Shown: positions 37,399 to 44,969 of the stretch, in pieces
How positions within the stretch are numbered: the first letter of the stretch is position 1
Layout: every line of letters begins with the position of its first letter
Source of the DNA: Salipaludibacillus sp. LMS25
Lineage (GTDB): Bacteria > Bacillota > Bacilli > Bacillales > Salisediminibacteriaceae
Length of the DNA stretch: 64,000 nt
Reading direction: 5' to 3'
Assembly: GCF_024362805.1 (NCBI RefSeq)
Contig: NZ_CP093299.1
Coordinates: forward strand, 4,461,668-4,525,667
Notes under the pieces: generated by a model
Told to the model about the DNA's origin: nothing
Databases searched by the model: none
What the model saw: the letters and a program-made list of their open reading frames with translations, nothing else
Translations under genes and position numbers: made by a program

Positions 37399-37974
37399 AT
37401 GACGGTGTCTAACCAAAATAAGCTGATTGTCAAAACGGCTTTACAATCTTTTGGAGGAACACCCAAAGTTAATAACTATTGGGATGACAATAAAGACCAA
37501 AGCATCGATATTTTGTCAACTCTTGATAGACCGTATAAAGGAGTTTCATCGTACTCTACAATTGGTTTATCAGATTGGCATATTGGCTATTCAGTAAAAG
37601 AAAAACAACTACGGACTGAAATTTTAGGTGCTAGTGCAACTGAATTTGATTCTTATCCAACTATTCTTGCAACATGCGCTTTCTTTGTAATCAATTCTAA
37701 GTTTTCTTTATCTCACGGTCACGTTTTTGAAAAAATTATAAAATTTTATTATCCTGAAAGCGAGATGAAACATATTCTTTTTACTTCTCCCTTTTTATGG
37801 GATAATTTGCATAACCTTGACTTTTCTGATAAAGTGGTCACTTGGCTAATGGCAGTGCCAATATCTGAAAATGAATATTTACTTAAGCAGGAAAAAGGTT
37901 TAGAAGCTCTTGAGAGTTTATTTGAACAAGAAGATATAGATATCTTTAATATTTATAGAAATTCAGTATTATAA
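37399..37974 (+). CDS. SUFU-family immunity protein, YqcF-like
   Basis: A 191-residue suppressor-of-fused domain protein. SFGGTPKVNNYWDDNK, SYSTIGLSDWHIGY and VTWLMAVPISENEYL correspond closely to B. subtilis YqcF, antitoxin of the LXG DNase YqcG. Start ATG follows AAAAGGGGAGAA. The open frame and good initiation signals beside a broken toxin show that immunity has outlived its toxin here. Confidence 0.88.
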   Translation: MTVSNQNKLIVKTALQSFGGTPKVNNYWDDNKDQSIDILSTLDRPYKGVSSYSTIGLSDWHIGYSVKEKQLRTEILGASATEFDSYPTILATCAFFVINSKFSLSHGHVFEKIIKFYYPESEMKHILFTSPFLWDNLHNLDFSDKVVTWLMAVPISENEYLLKQEKGLEALESLFEQEDIDIFNIYRNSVL

Positions 37975-38025
37975 TCACAATAAGAGAATTAATTTTAAAG
38001 AAAGCATATCATTGGTTGAGTGGCA

Positions 38026-38130
38026 GCGTCACTACCCTTGGCCAAGGTACTAGATGCACTCGCAGAAAAGAAGCTCGTCTGGTGGGATAAGGACAAAAGT
38101 AAGGATGTGACGTTGAGGGAGAAACAGTGG
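38026..38130 (+). pseudogene. Remnant of the small winged-helix-like gene found at 44114
   Basis: About 85 bases (GAAGCTCGTCTGGTGGGATA and neighbours) match the 3' half of 44114-44317 at roughly 88%. The 5' half is absent. It marks an old duplication or recombination between the two halves of the island. Confidence 0.65.
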
Positions 38131-38360
38131 TTAGTGTTGATTTTTATATGACTTTAAGCCTACCAAAAGGTGTCGAGACTAGCACCGTGATACGCTAGTC
38201 TTTTATTATAACTCTTTACGAATGACTAAGATCCTATGCCTTCTACATTTTCACTTACAGCTGCGTCCTACCTCTTCTTAAAAACACGTCTATTTCCTTA
38301 TTTAACCTTAAATCCATTTCCATTATTATGTATAGAGGCGTGCTCATCACGCTTTTTTCA

Positions 38361-38521
38361 TTTATCACAGATAACCGTCCGTAAAACGCCCGCCTCACAA
38401 TAGAGAGGAAAGCTACATCTATTTAGGCGGGAGATAACGGACGCTAATGTCCTGATTCACTCAACTACCAATCAGTGGGAGAAGTACGATAACGCCCACT
38501 GATTGAAGGTTCGTTTTATAA
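38361..38521 (-). repeat. Type B repeat, copy 4, inverted
   Basis: Reads on the minus strand from ATAAAACGAACCTTCAATCA to GTTATCTGTGATAA. The first hairpin (CAATCAGTGGGCGTT ... CCCACTGATTG) is complete. It lies between a dead gene and the next LXG toxin relic. Confidence 0.8.
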
Positions 38522-38547
38522 TTTAATAGAAAGTAAGCGTTTATTTC

Positions 38548-39189
38548 ATGAGTATGAAACAATTAGATGTGGACAAGCTTCATGAAGGGATTGATATGAC
38601 GATCCAGGGGCTCCGTCAGAAAGAAGTCCAACTGTGTGATATGGAGGTGCACTTACTAATTTTGTCAACTTAGACGTTGAGTTTAGAGGGCAAGGTGGCC
38701 AAGCTATTCGCGATTTTTATGCCACGTGCCATATCCCTTTTATTCAATCATTAAGACTGTTCACGGAAGATTACGAACACGCCCTCCAGAACATCAAGGA
38801 ATCTTTATATTTAGTGAGCCGGCACCAGGTGGTTTCATTGACCAAGCCTTTCTTGAAGGTGAGGTTCATCTAGCCAAAATAATAATGTTCCAAATGTTAA
38901 TAAGGGTAAGGTTAATGATAACCCTAATGGCACGTTTTAGAATGCTCCATACCATGGAAGAACAAGTAATTCAGTAAAAAGTAAAGCTCCTGACGATGGA
39001 CAAGCAGCACTGAATAATTGGTATCCATTGGTTTCGAATACCACTCATGGGGTAGGAGTTATAATAGTAGCATTAGATCAAACAAGTCCTGAAGTTTTTC
39101 ATGGCCATGTGCACCTCGCCACACAAATGCAGAGTGCTTTAAGGAAAGCAGGTCTTGTAAATAAAGAAGGCAAGATAATTGGTGATTAG
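38548..39189 (+). pseudogene. LXG toxin pseudogene with Ntox50-like RNase tail
   Basis: The N-terminus, MKQLDVDKLHEGIDMTIQ, and after a frameshift NFVNLDVEFRGQGGQAIRDF and CHIPFIQSLRLFTEDYE, is the start of an LXG domain, the type VII secretion targeting domain of Bacillus toxins. A further frame gives GGFIDQAFLEGE. About 200 codons of LXG and linker are then missing. The tail reads NAPYHGRTSNSVKSKAPDDG and VFHGHVHLATQMQSALRKAG, the pattern of bacterial toxin 50 and related predicted RNases. At least three frameshifts. The next gene is its presumed immunity partner. Confidence 0.8.
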
Positions 39190-39192
39190 ATT

Positions 39193-39750
39193 ATGGTGGA
39201 TATAGAGTTTAAAATAGATACTGATAACCAAATTATTATCCGTTGTAGAGATGATGTTAATAATCTGTCTAGGTTTTCAGAAGCATCAGCGTATTTTGTA
39301 TACAAGAATCAAGTAATTAGTAACTTAGCCAATGATGTTTTCATTGAGTTAATATCTCCTTTGAACAATACTTTGCTAAAAGCAATAGAAGAGGAATCCG
39401 GTTTATTTATTACCGACTCATATTTTTCTAATGTAGGTTATAAATGGAACCAATGGACTTATGATCTTCCTGAAGAGTGGGAAGGGGAAGAAGATATTTT
39501 TAATGAATTTTGGATATGGTCTACAAAAGTAACTGGCACATGGCTATATAGAAACGCTGACAGAGATATTGTTATAGAGATATGTCCGATATACAAATGG
39601 CACTTTGAAGACCCGGATAATGAAATAGACTATGTGTCATTTGAAGAATTTATTAAATACTATAAGGCAATATTACAAAAAAAATTAGACATTGACTTAG
39701 TAAAGGCATGGCAAAATGAATGTCAAAAATACCTCAAGTTAATTAAGTAA
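39193..39750 (+). CDS. Putative immunity protein for the Ntox50-like toxin
   Basis: A 185-residue acidic protein containing FSNVGYKWNQWTYDLPEEWE, WIWSTKVTGTWLYR and IEICPIYKWHFEDPDNEIDY. The Trp/Glu-rich surface is common among immunity proteins. I do not recognise the family. It starts four bases after the toxin relic's stop, with only a weak ribosome site, so it was once coupled to toxin translation; present expression is uncertain. Confidence 0.65.
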   Translation: MVDIEFKIDTDNQIIIRCRDDVNNLSRFSEASAYFVYKNQVISNLANDVFIELISPLNNTLLKAIEEESGLFITDSYFSNVGYKWNQWTYDLPEEWEGEEDIFNEFWIWSTKVTGTWLYRNADRDIVIEICPIYKWHFEDPDNEIDYVSFEEFIKYYKAILQKKLDIDLVKAWQNECQKYLKLIK

Positions 39751-39835
39751 ATAAATTCTATGCATTCATTGGCCATACTCTACAAGATTTATATTTATAG
39801 AGAAGATCTCTCCACAACAGGCTACTCATGGGAAA

Positions 39836-39864
39836 ATAGCAGGGGAAAACCCCTGCTATTTTTT
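39836..39864. terminator. Cassette-end terminator
   Basis: AGCAGGGG pairs with CCCCTGCT and is followed by TATTTTTTAA. It is nearly the same as 42117-42149. Confidence 0.75.
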
Positions 39865-40105
39865 AATCACTTAAACAACATCTGAAACGTCTGAGGTCCC
39901 GCAATCCCATCCACTTGTAAGTTGTTCTGACGTTGGAAAGTACGGACAGCGCTTCTTGTTTTGCTCCAAAGATACCGTCTACAGCTCCCGGACTCGTTCC
40001 TTTACAATGTAGGATAGCTTGAAGAATCCATGTAATGTTTCCTCTTTCTCCTTGGCGTACTGTCACACATGCTCTACGTGTTTTAGGACCAAAAATACCA
40101 TCCGT
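39863..40105 (-). pseudogene. Endolysin-type peptidoglycan-binding fragment, copy 1
   Basis: A minus-strand fragment matching the C-terminal part of 46527-47114: FGPKTRRACVTVRQGERGN, ILHCKGTSPGAVDGIFGAK, then after a one-base frameshift the last repeat with GLRDLRR in place of GIAGPQTF. The upstream part is cut off where the plus-strand toxin relic at about 40106 begins. It is the left-most of three copies. Confidence 0.75.
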
Positions 40106-40109
40106 GGTG

Positions 40110-40743
40110 GTCGAAAACAGTCTCAGCTGTGGCGGACACGGTGGAAAAAGCGGTTGATACGGTTGGCAATGCGGCGTCAAGTGCGGATAATTATGTCACA
40201 GAGAATCCTGCCCTGCCGCAACCCTCTCGACGGTTGTTGATTTCGTCCCAGTCGTCGGTAACTTAAAGGCGGGGATCGAAGCTGCCACAGGATACGACCC
40301 TCTTACAGGCAGGCGTTTAGAACCTTGGGAACGCGCCGTATCTGGTGGCGCTATTCTAGGCGGTGCGGCCGTCAAAGGCGCTTCAAAAGTCGCCAAGTTG
40401 GCGAAGAATGCGAATAATGTTGGGGATGTTACAAAAGCTTCTAAGGGTAAAGTTGATGGTTTTGCTAATAAACCTTTCTTACCAGATGAAGCATATAGGA
40501 AAATCTCCCTAAGTTTGTTGAACCAGGAACTAATAGTCTCAATAAGTATGATGAATTAGGCAACCTTAAACAAACTAAGTATTATGATGGTTATGGAAGA
40601 GAAAAAGGTTGGGTGGACTTTACAAACGATATCCTTCAAACCATAGCGTTCCACATTGGCATGAAATTCAATGGAATGAAAGGTATCCAATAGGTGGATA
40701 CAAGATTGACCACCGTTTGGATACTAACATACCATTCAAGTAA
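40110..40743 (+). pseudogene. LXG-type toxin relic: pre-toxin TG linker and C-terminal domain
   Basis: Three shifted frames. The first has AVADTVEKAVDTVGNAASS; the second VVDFVPVVGNLKAGIEAATG and YDPLTGRRLEPWERAVSGGA, the pre-toxin domain with TG motif; the third KFVEPGTNSLNKYDELGN, KQTKYYDGYGREKGW, and finally VPHWHEIQWNERYPIGGY with IDHRL. The last part is a small nuclease-like toxin tail seen in Bacillus polymorphic toxins, family not certain. The N-terminal LXG domain is missing. An intact immunity gene follows. Confidence 0.75.
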
Positions 40744-40756
40744 AAGAGGTGAAATT

Positions 40757-41236
40757 ATGATTAAATTTCAATATTCTGATGGTAATAACAACAGTGATTT
40801 TATTAAAGGATTAATTAGTAATATATCAACAGAACAAAACAATATATATTGGGCAATTGGAGATTTAGATATTATTCCAAGATATTCAGGAGACTATCCA
40901 GGTTCTGGTAACCATAAAAAGCAAGAAATTGCATGGGAATTCGGGGAGAAAGTTGAAAGTGAAAAAGTAGTCTTTTTAGAGGGGGCAACTCTTTATGAAG
41001 TTCTGGACGATACTCAAACAATTAGGAGAGGGGTATTTGTTTGCTTTTTTAATAATTACTCCAATGATTATAACTTTCGTCCAAAAGTAGAAGTTACAGA
41101 AGTTAATACCATACAACATTCCTTATCGTATTTAGAAATACGAATTTTAGATGGTGACATGGTTTTCATCCTAACCGAGGATAGTAAGATGATTAGTATA
41201 TTAGAAAATGAATATCTCGAATTTCTTCTTGATTAA
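40757..41236 (+). CDS. Putative immunity protein, family not recognised
   Basis: A 159-residue acidic protein starting MIKFQYSDGNNNSDFI, with NNIYWAIGDLDIIPRYSGDY and TIRRGVFVCFFNNYSND. I start at ATG 40757 behind AAAAGAGGTGAA; an upstream in-frame ATG lies inside the toxin relic. It follows the toxin tail by 13 bases, the standard immunity position. Confidence 0.68.
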   Translation: MIKFQYSDGNNNSDFIKGLISNISTEQNNIYWAIGDLDIIPRYSGDYPGSGNHKKQEIAWEFGEKVESEKVVFLEGATLYEVLDDTQTIRRGVFVCFFNNYSNDYNFRPKVEVTEVNTIQHSLSYLEIRILDGDMVFILTEDSKMISILENEYLEFLLD

Positions 41237-41262
41237 TCGATACCAAACCTTGATTGGTCAAA

Positions 41263-41667
41263 ATGAACTACCATCGTGCTGACTCCACTTCTAAAAATAA
41301 AAATCGCAACAATAATGTTAATACTAATATTAATTCTAATCAAAGTAACAACATAAATAATCCAGGTCCTCCTTACCGGAATCAGAATACAGATAATGTT
41401 AATTGGGGTCTTAATAAAAAAATTACAGTACCCTTAGGTAGAGGCTCTACAGGTAGAACAACCCCAAATAATCTAAATGAAAAACTCGCAATGGAAGAGG
41501 TAATGTCTAATCCAACTACAGGAAATGTTCTCCCTATAAGAATGACAGATAGCCGTTGGCCAAGTTCAGAGGGTTGGGTTAAGATGAGTAAAAATGTTAA
41601 TGGAATTGAAATTCACTACGTACGTAATGCACGGACGGGTCAAGTAGACGACTTTAAATTCAAGTAA
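41263..41667 (+). CDS. Orphan polymorphic-toxin C-terminal module
   Basis: An open frame of about 134 codons: an Asn-rich linker (NNNVNTNINSNQSNNINN), then NNLNEKLAMEEVMSNPTTGN and DSRWPSSEGWVKMSKNVNGI ending in VDDFKFK. The second part is a toxin tail seen at the C-terminus of Bacillus wall-associated and LXG-type proteins. There is no LXG or signal sequence and no ribosome site (ATG 41263; a TTG at 41254 is also in frame). It looks like a displaced, probably silent toxin cassette whose reading frame is still intact. Confidence 0.6.
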   Translation: MNYHRADSTSKNKNRNNNVNTNINSNQSNNINNPGPPYRNQNTDNVNWGLNKKITVPLGRGSTGRTTPNNLNEKLAMEEVMSNPTTGNVLPIRMTDSRWPSSEGWVKMSKNVNGIEIHYVRNARTGQVDDFKFK

Positions 41668-41681
41668 GGGGATTGGTAACA

Positions 41682-42089
41682 ATGAAAGTAAGATGTTTAA
41701 GTAACAATGGTAGAGGATTAACAAAAAAAGCATTATCAATTGGAAATTCTATAGAAACTCAATACAGCTTAGAAAATGACAAAATTTACACAGTATACGG
41801 GATTAATGTTTGGGATGAAGTTATGCATTATTTAGTTTTAGGTAAAGATGAAAACTTCCCTTCTTGGTATCCTGCTGAGTTATTTGAAGTAGTTGAAAAT
41901 GTATTACCGTATGAGTGGTATTTTAATTATTATGGAGAGGATAGCGTTACAGGAGTATTAGCAATATGGGGATATAAAGAACTGGTTTTAGATACTAATC
42001 ACTATATTGAATTAATTGAAAGAGAAAAGAATGAATTAAATATTTTTTTGAAAAGAAAACAAGAAATAGATGAGTTTTTAGAATATTAA
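41682..42089 (+). CDS. Putative immunity protein of the orphan toxin module
   Basis: A 135-residue protein, MKVRCLSNNGRGLTKKAL at the start, then KIYTVYGINVWDEVMHYLVL and PSWYPAELFEVVEN. The layout is that of small immunity proteins paired with the preceding kind of toxin tail. The ATG at 41682 follows AAGGGG by 11 bases. It begins 14 bases after the toxin module's stop. Confidence 0.7.
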   Translation: MKVRCLSNNGRGLTKKALSIGNSIETQYSLENDKIYTVYGINVWDEVMHYLVLGKDENFPSWYPAELFEVVENVLPYEWYFNYYGEDSVTGVLAIWGYKELVLDTNHYIELIEREKNELNIFLKRKQEIDEFLEY

Positions 42090-42116
42090 TCACTATTCTC
42101 CATGAGAAAACGACTC

Positions 42117-42149
42117 ATGAGAAAATAAGCAGGGGCGATTAAACCCCCT
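42117..42149. terminator. Cassette-end terminator, second copy
   Basis: GCAGGGG pairs with CCCCTGC and is followed by five T residues. The neighbouring bases match 39818-39864. Confidence 0.75.
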
Positions 42150-42159
42150 GCTCTTTTTA

Positions 42160-42684
42160 TTACTTAAACAACATCTGAAATGTCTGAGGGCCTGCAATCC
42201 CATCCACTTGTAAATTATTTTGTTGTTGGAAAGTACGGACGGCGCTTCTTGTTTTTGCTCCAAAGATACCATCTACAGCTCCCGGACTCGTCCCTTTACA
42301 ATGTAGGATAGCTTGAAGAATCCATGTAATGTTTCCTCTTGCTCCTTGGCGTACTGTTACACATGCTCTACGTGTTTTAGGACCAAAAACACCGTCAACA
42401 GTAAGTCCACGGTTAAACTGTCTATTCAGTTCTGTTTGCAGTCCTTTGACTAGTGCCCCTTTTGTCTGAGGACCGAATAGGTTATCGACTGATATATTCA
42501 AACGGTAACGGCTGTTAAGTGTACGCTGGATCGTGGCGATTGTGCCAGACGCTTTGTTTGGTGATCTGTTTGAGTTGTTAGGTTTTGATGATCTAGGCTT
42601 ACTTGGTGCGTTTGACCCGTTAGACAGTGACCCAGACTTAAGCCCGAACATTTTAGCAATCGTATTGATGTGCCCTTCTGCCAC
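42160..42684 (-). pseudogene. Endolysin-type peptidoglycan-binding protein, copy 2, start deleted
   Basis: About 174 codons: a linker (SKPRSSKPNNSNRS), then two peptidoglycan-binding repeats of the PG_binding_1 type (TIQRTLNSRYRLNISVDNL, AVRTFQQQNNLQVDGIAG). It is about 94% identical to 46527-47114, but about 60 bases covering the start codon and first 19 residues are deleted. No catalytic domain is present in any copy. Confidence 0.75.
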
Positions 42685-42699
42685 GGTAATATAAACATA

Positions 42700-42900
42700 A
42701 AGACTCTAACTCCAGAAATAATATTTTTTAAAACTTTTTTGTGGGCATTTTGTGGGCAAACTCATCATCGCGTCCTTCTTTGTAGTTTCTTCCCACAAAA
42801 TCAAAACCCCTGAAGCCTTACAGCAACAGGGGGTTGTCTTATTAATATGTTTGTAAGTACTGGTCGCGCTCCCAAGGGTGAACTTGTGTGCGGAACATGT
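42700..42900 (-). repeat. Duplicated glnA 3' end with flanking att-like sequence
   Basis: Matches 47125-47333. It includes the last 18 codons and stop of glnA (from [18 protein letters not shown], 42842-42900), the glnA terminator, and GTGGGCA motifs repeated directly and inverted. Within the codons the differences I see are synonymous (TAC/TAT, GAC/GAT). After 42900 identity with glnA stops abruptly. Confidence 0.85.
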
Positions 42901-42986
42901 ATTTTGCTAAGTAACTTATAGTTATCATTGTAAAAACATTGATATATTAGTATTTAATTATTTTTCAATTAAGCTACTATACGTTA

Positions 42987-43181
42987 TTATATTGAACGTT
43001 TTTGGTCGTTTTTCGGTCGCTTTTTTGGTCGGTTATATTTATCTTCTAAAGTGTAACATCCACATTCATAACATCGCTTTAAAATGCAATCTCTGTTTCT
43101 TTTTAAATCATATATTAACCTTACATCCATCTTCTTTCCACAACAATATTCATGTTCTTGTTTAATTGCCCCCTCTAACAT
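42987..43181 (-). CDS. Small putative zinc-binding protein
   Basis: A 64-residue protein with Cys pairs: EYCCGKKMDVR near the start and CILKRCYECGCYTLED in the middle, then a basic tail (RPKKRPKNDQK). The Cys spacing suggests a zinc ribbon. ATG follows AAAGGAGAGG at seven bases, a strong site. Function unknown; the position beside a Xre regulator suggests a phage or integrative-element origin. Confidence 0.65.
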   Translation of the reverse strand: MLEGAIKQEHEYCCGKKMDVRLIYDLKRNRDCILKRCYECGCYTLEDKYNRPKKRPKNDQKRSI

Positions 43182-43271
43182 CCAATCCTCTCCTTTTCAA
43201 TTTATGAATTCCCCTATATAATTAATCTGTAATTACATTAAACTTCAGACACTCTTTATAGGGGGTAGGAA

Positions 43272-43502
43272 ATGGCGCTCCGGATTGGGAGGTGCCGTAT
43301 ACCCGAATACCTAAAACGTTTCGATATGACCCAAGCACAATATGCAAAGCATATAGGTGTATCAGAAGGTTTTGTCTCTAAGATTATCTCAGGTGACAAA
43401 AAACTATCATTGTTAAAAGCAAAAATTACAGCCAACCTATTTAATTGCTGCATAGATGACTTGTACTCTTGGGAGGAAATCGATACAAAGGGTAAACGGT
43501 AG
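43272..43502 (+). CDS. Xre/Cro-family helix-turn-helix regulator
   Basis: A 76-residue DNA-binding protein. MTQAQYAKHIGVSEGFVSKI is the helix-turn-helix, and LLKAKITANLFNCCIDDLYSW the fourth and fifth helices typical of phage and ICE regulators. ATG follows GGGGGTAGG. It is divergent from the zinc-ribbon gene, an arrangement like a phage lysogeny control region, but no other lysogeny gene is present. Confidence 0.8.
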   Translation: MALRIGRCRIPEYLKRFDMTQAQYAKHIGVSEGFVSKIISGDKKLSLLKAKITANLFNCCIDDLYSWEEIDTKGKR

Positions 43503-43635
43503 AGCTGAAAGGCTCCTCCCTCGGATTGTCTTTCCCTATAGGTTAACTACACTCTTTTTATTTTACATCATAGTGAACGAGAGGTCTGTCTAATATTGTA
43601 ATAAATGGCATAAAAAAAGAGTAACCTGTAACTGG

Positions 43636-44007
43636 CTACTCCCTGTATTTTTGCAACATATCATTTAATTCTCTTCTTAATTCTGCATGTATCATCATAT
43701 GATCCTTTTCACTATTTAGCTTCGGCTCATCATTCTTGTGAGCAAAGTAAGCGTCTATTATCTCAATGAGAGTCTGTTTAATCTCAAGTTCGGTATCATT
43801 TAAATCTTCATCTTGGTATTTTTCATTATATAATTCTAATATTTTATCTTGTTCATGTCCCCATCCCTCAGCTAATATTAAGTCCGTATTAAAGAAATTA
43901 AGGAATTGATCTGTGTCTGCTACTAACTCATCATTTACTTCATCTGCTTTCGCCGAACAGCCCACAATTACAAAAATAGCTGATAATAATATAAATAAAT
44001 ATTTCAT
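43636..44007 (-). CDS. Small lipoprotein of unknown function
   Basis: A 123-residue protein with a lipoprotein signal (MKYLFILLSAIFVIVGCSAK, lipobox Cys17). The mature part is acidic and helical (LAEGWGHEQDKILELYNEKY). It has no recognisable domain. ATG follows GGAGGAAAGGAGGG. It may be an envelope protein carried by the element. Confidence 0.7.
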   Translation of the reverse strand: MKYLFILLSAIFVIVGCSAKADEVNDELVADTDQFLNFFNTDLILAEGWGHEQDKILELYNEKYQDEDLNDTELEIKQTLIEIIDAYFAHKNDEPKLNSEKDHMMIHAELRRELNDMLQKYRE

Positions 44008-44113
44008 TCTCCCCCTCCTTTCCTCCTATTCTACACGCTTCCTATATAGGTAACAATAACCAGTTGACAAAGAGAACGTTTGTTTGTATTTTAATGATTA
44101 ACGAGGTGATTAC

Positions 44114-44317
44114 ATGACAGACTCCGAACGTAAAGTGTACCGTATCGTATTTAACCATAACCATATCAAAGGCCAGAACACCAAATATAGCAACTTACTC
44201 AAATTCACAGGCAAAACGCCCAGAGAATTGGACAAGGTGCTTAATGCACTCGTGGAAAAGAAACTCGTCTGGTGGGATAAGAATAAAAGTAAAGATGTGG
44301 CGTTGAGGGAGAAATAA
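44114..44317 (+). CDS. Small winged-helix-like protein
   Basis: A 67-residue protein, MTDSERKVYRIVFNHNHIKG then KFTGKTPRELDKVLNALVEK and LVWWDKNKSKDVALREK. The pattern of helix, helix, then a beta hairpin suggests a winged helix like those of small phage or plasmid regulators; this is a guess from the pattern. ATG follows GAGGTGAT. The upstream bases include TTGACA (44065) as a possible -35. A 3' remnant lies at 38026-38130. Confidence 0.65.
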   Translation: MTDSERKVYRIVFNHNHIKGQNTKYSNLLKFTGKTPRELDKVLNALVEKKLVWWDKNKSKDVALREK

Positions 44318-44445
44318 ATACCGACCATCAATCATATGGTCGGTATTTATTGCGGAGATCTTCCTGTTCTTTTTTTCTTTCCAATATCATTGATTTTAAA
44401 AACATCTTAGGTTGGTCTTTAACGAGGCAACAGACTAACATCACC

Positions 44446-44952
44446 CTACCAACATTTATCCCAATCCCAAAATTTTGCCCCCTGAGCAACACAGAAACAA
44501 GTAAACCACTCATCAAATTTTAACTTCCCAATATATTCGGGCTCATCGAATGAGACACCTGTTTGCATCCAGAAAATATATCCTCGTCTATCTTTGCTAG
44601 GAGCTAGTACTAATGACTCGTCAAACCCTGCACCAATAGGTAACCAACCTTCTGGCCAATCATCATAATAACTATAATGTAAGAGGATTTCATCAACACT
44701 AAACAGTTCAAAACTACCTCTCTCCTCTAGATCTTCATACAATCGAGCGCCATTATGTAGAAGTAGAAACTCCTTGTATTCAGTGGGAAGATCGCATGGT
44801 AATTTCTTTAGTTCTTTTTCTGTCGCCGGCTTGTTAAATTCAAATTTAACCTGAGTAATTGTTCCATCCTCACATAAAATCTCTAATTGAGATTCTTTAT
44901 TAAGTTGCCTTTTTAATGAACTAAGCGTATTTTTGAGAAGCAATTTTAACAC
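44446..44952 (-). CDS. SUKH-type immunity protein of the HNH toxin
   Basis: A 168-residue SMI1/KNR4 domain: KKLPCDLPTEYKEFLLLHNG, DWPEGWLPIGAGFDES, and GYIFWMQTG correspond to the family core. It lies 17 bases after the secreted HNH nuclease gene on the same strand, so it is that toxin's likely immunity protein. The start is GTG 44952, close to AGAAGGTAGG; TTG 44943 is an alternative with better spacing. Confidence 0.85.
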   Translation of the reverse strand: MLKLLLKNTLSSLKRQLNKESQLEILCEDGTITQVKFEFNKPATEKELKKLPCDLPTEYKEFLLLHNGARLYEDLEERGSFELFSVDEILLHYSYYDDWPEGWLPIGAGFDESLVLAPSKDRRGYIFWMQTGVSFDEPEYIGKLKFDEWFTCFCVAQGAKFWDWDKCW

Positions 44953-44969
44953 CTACCTTCTAATTCTTC

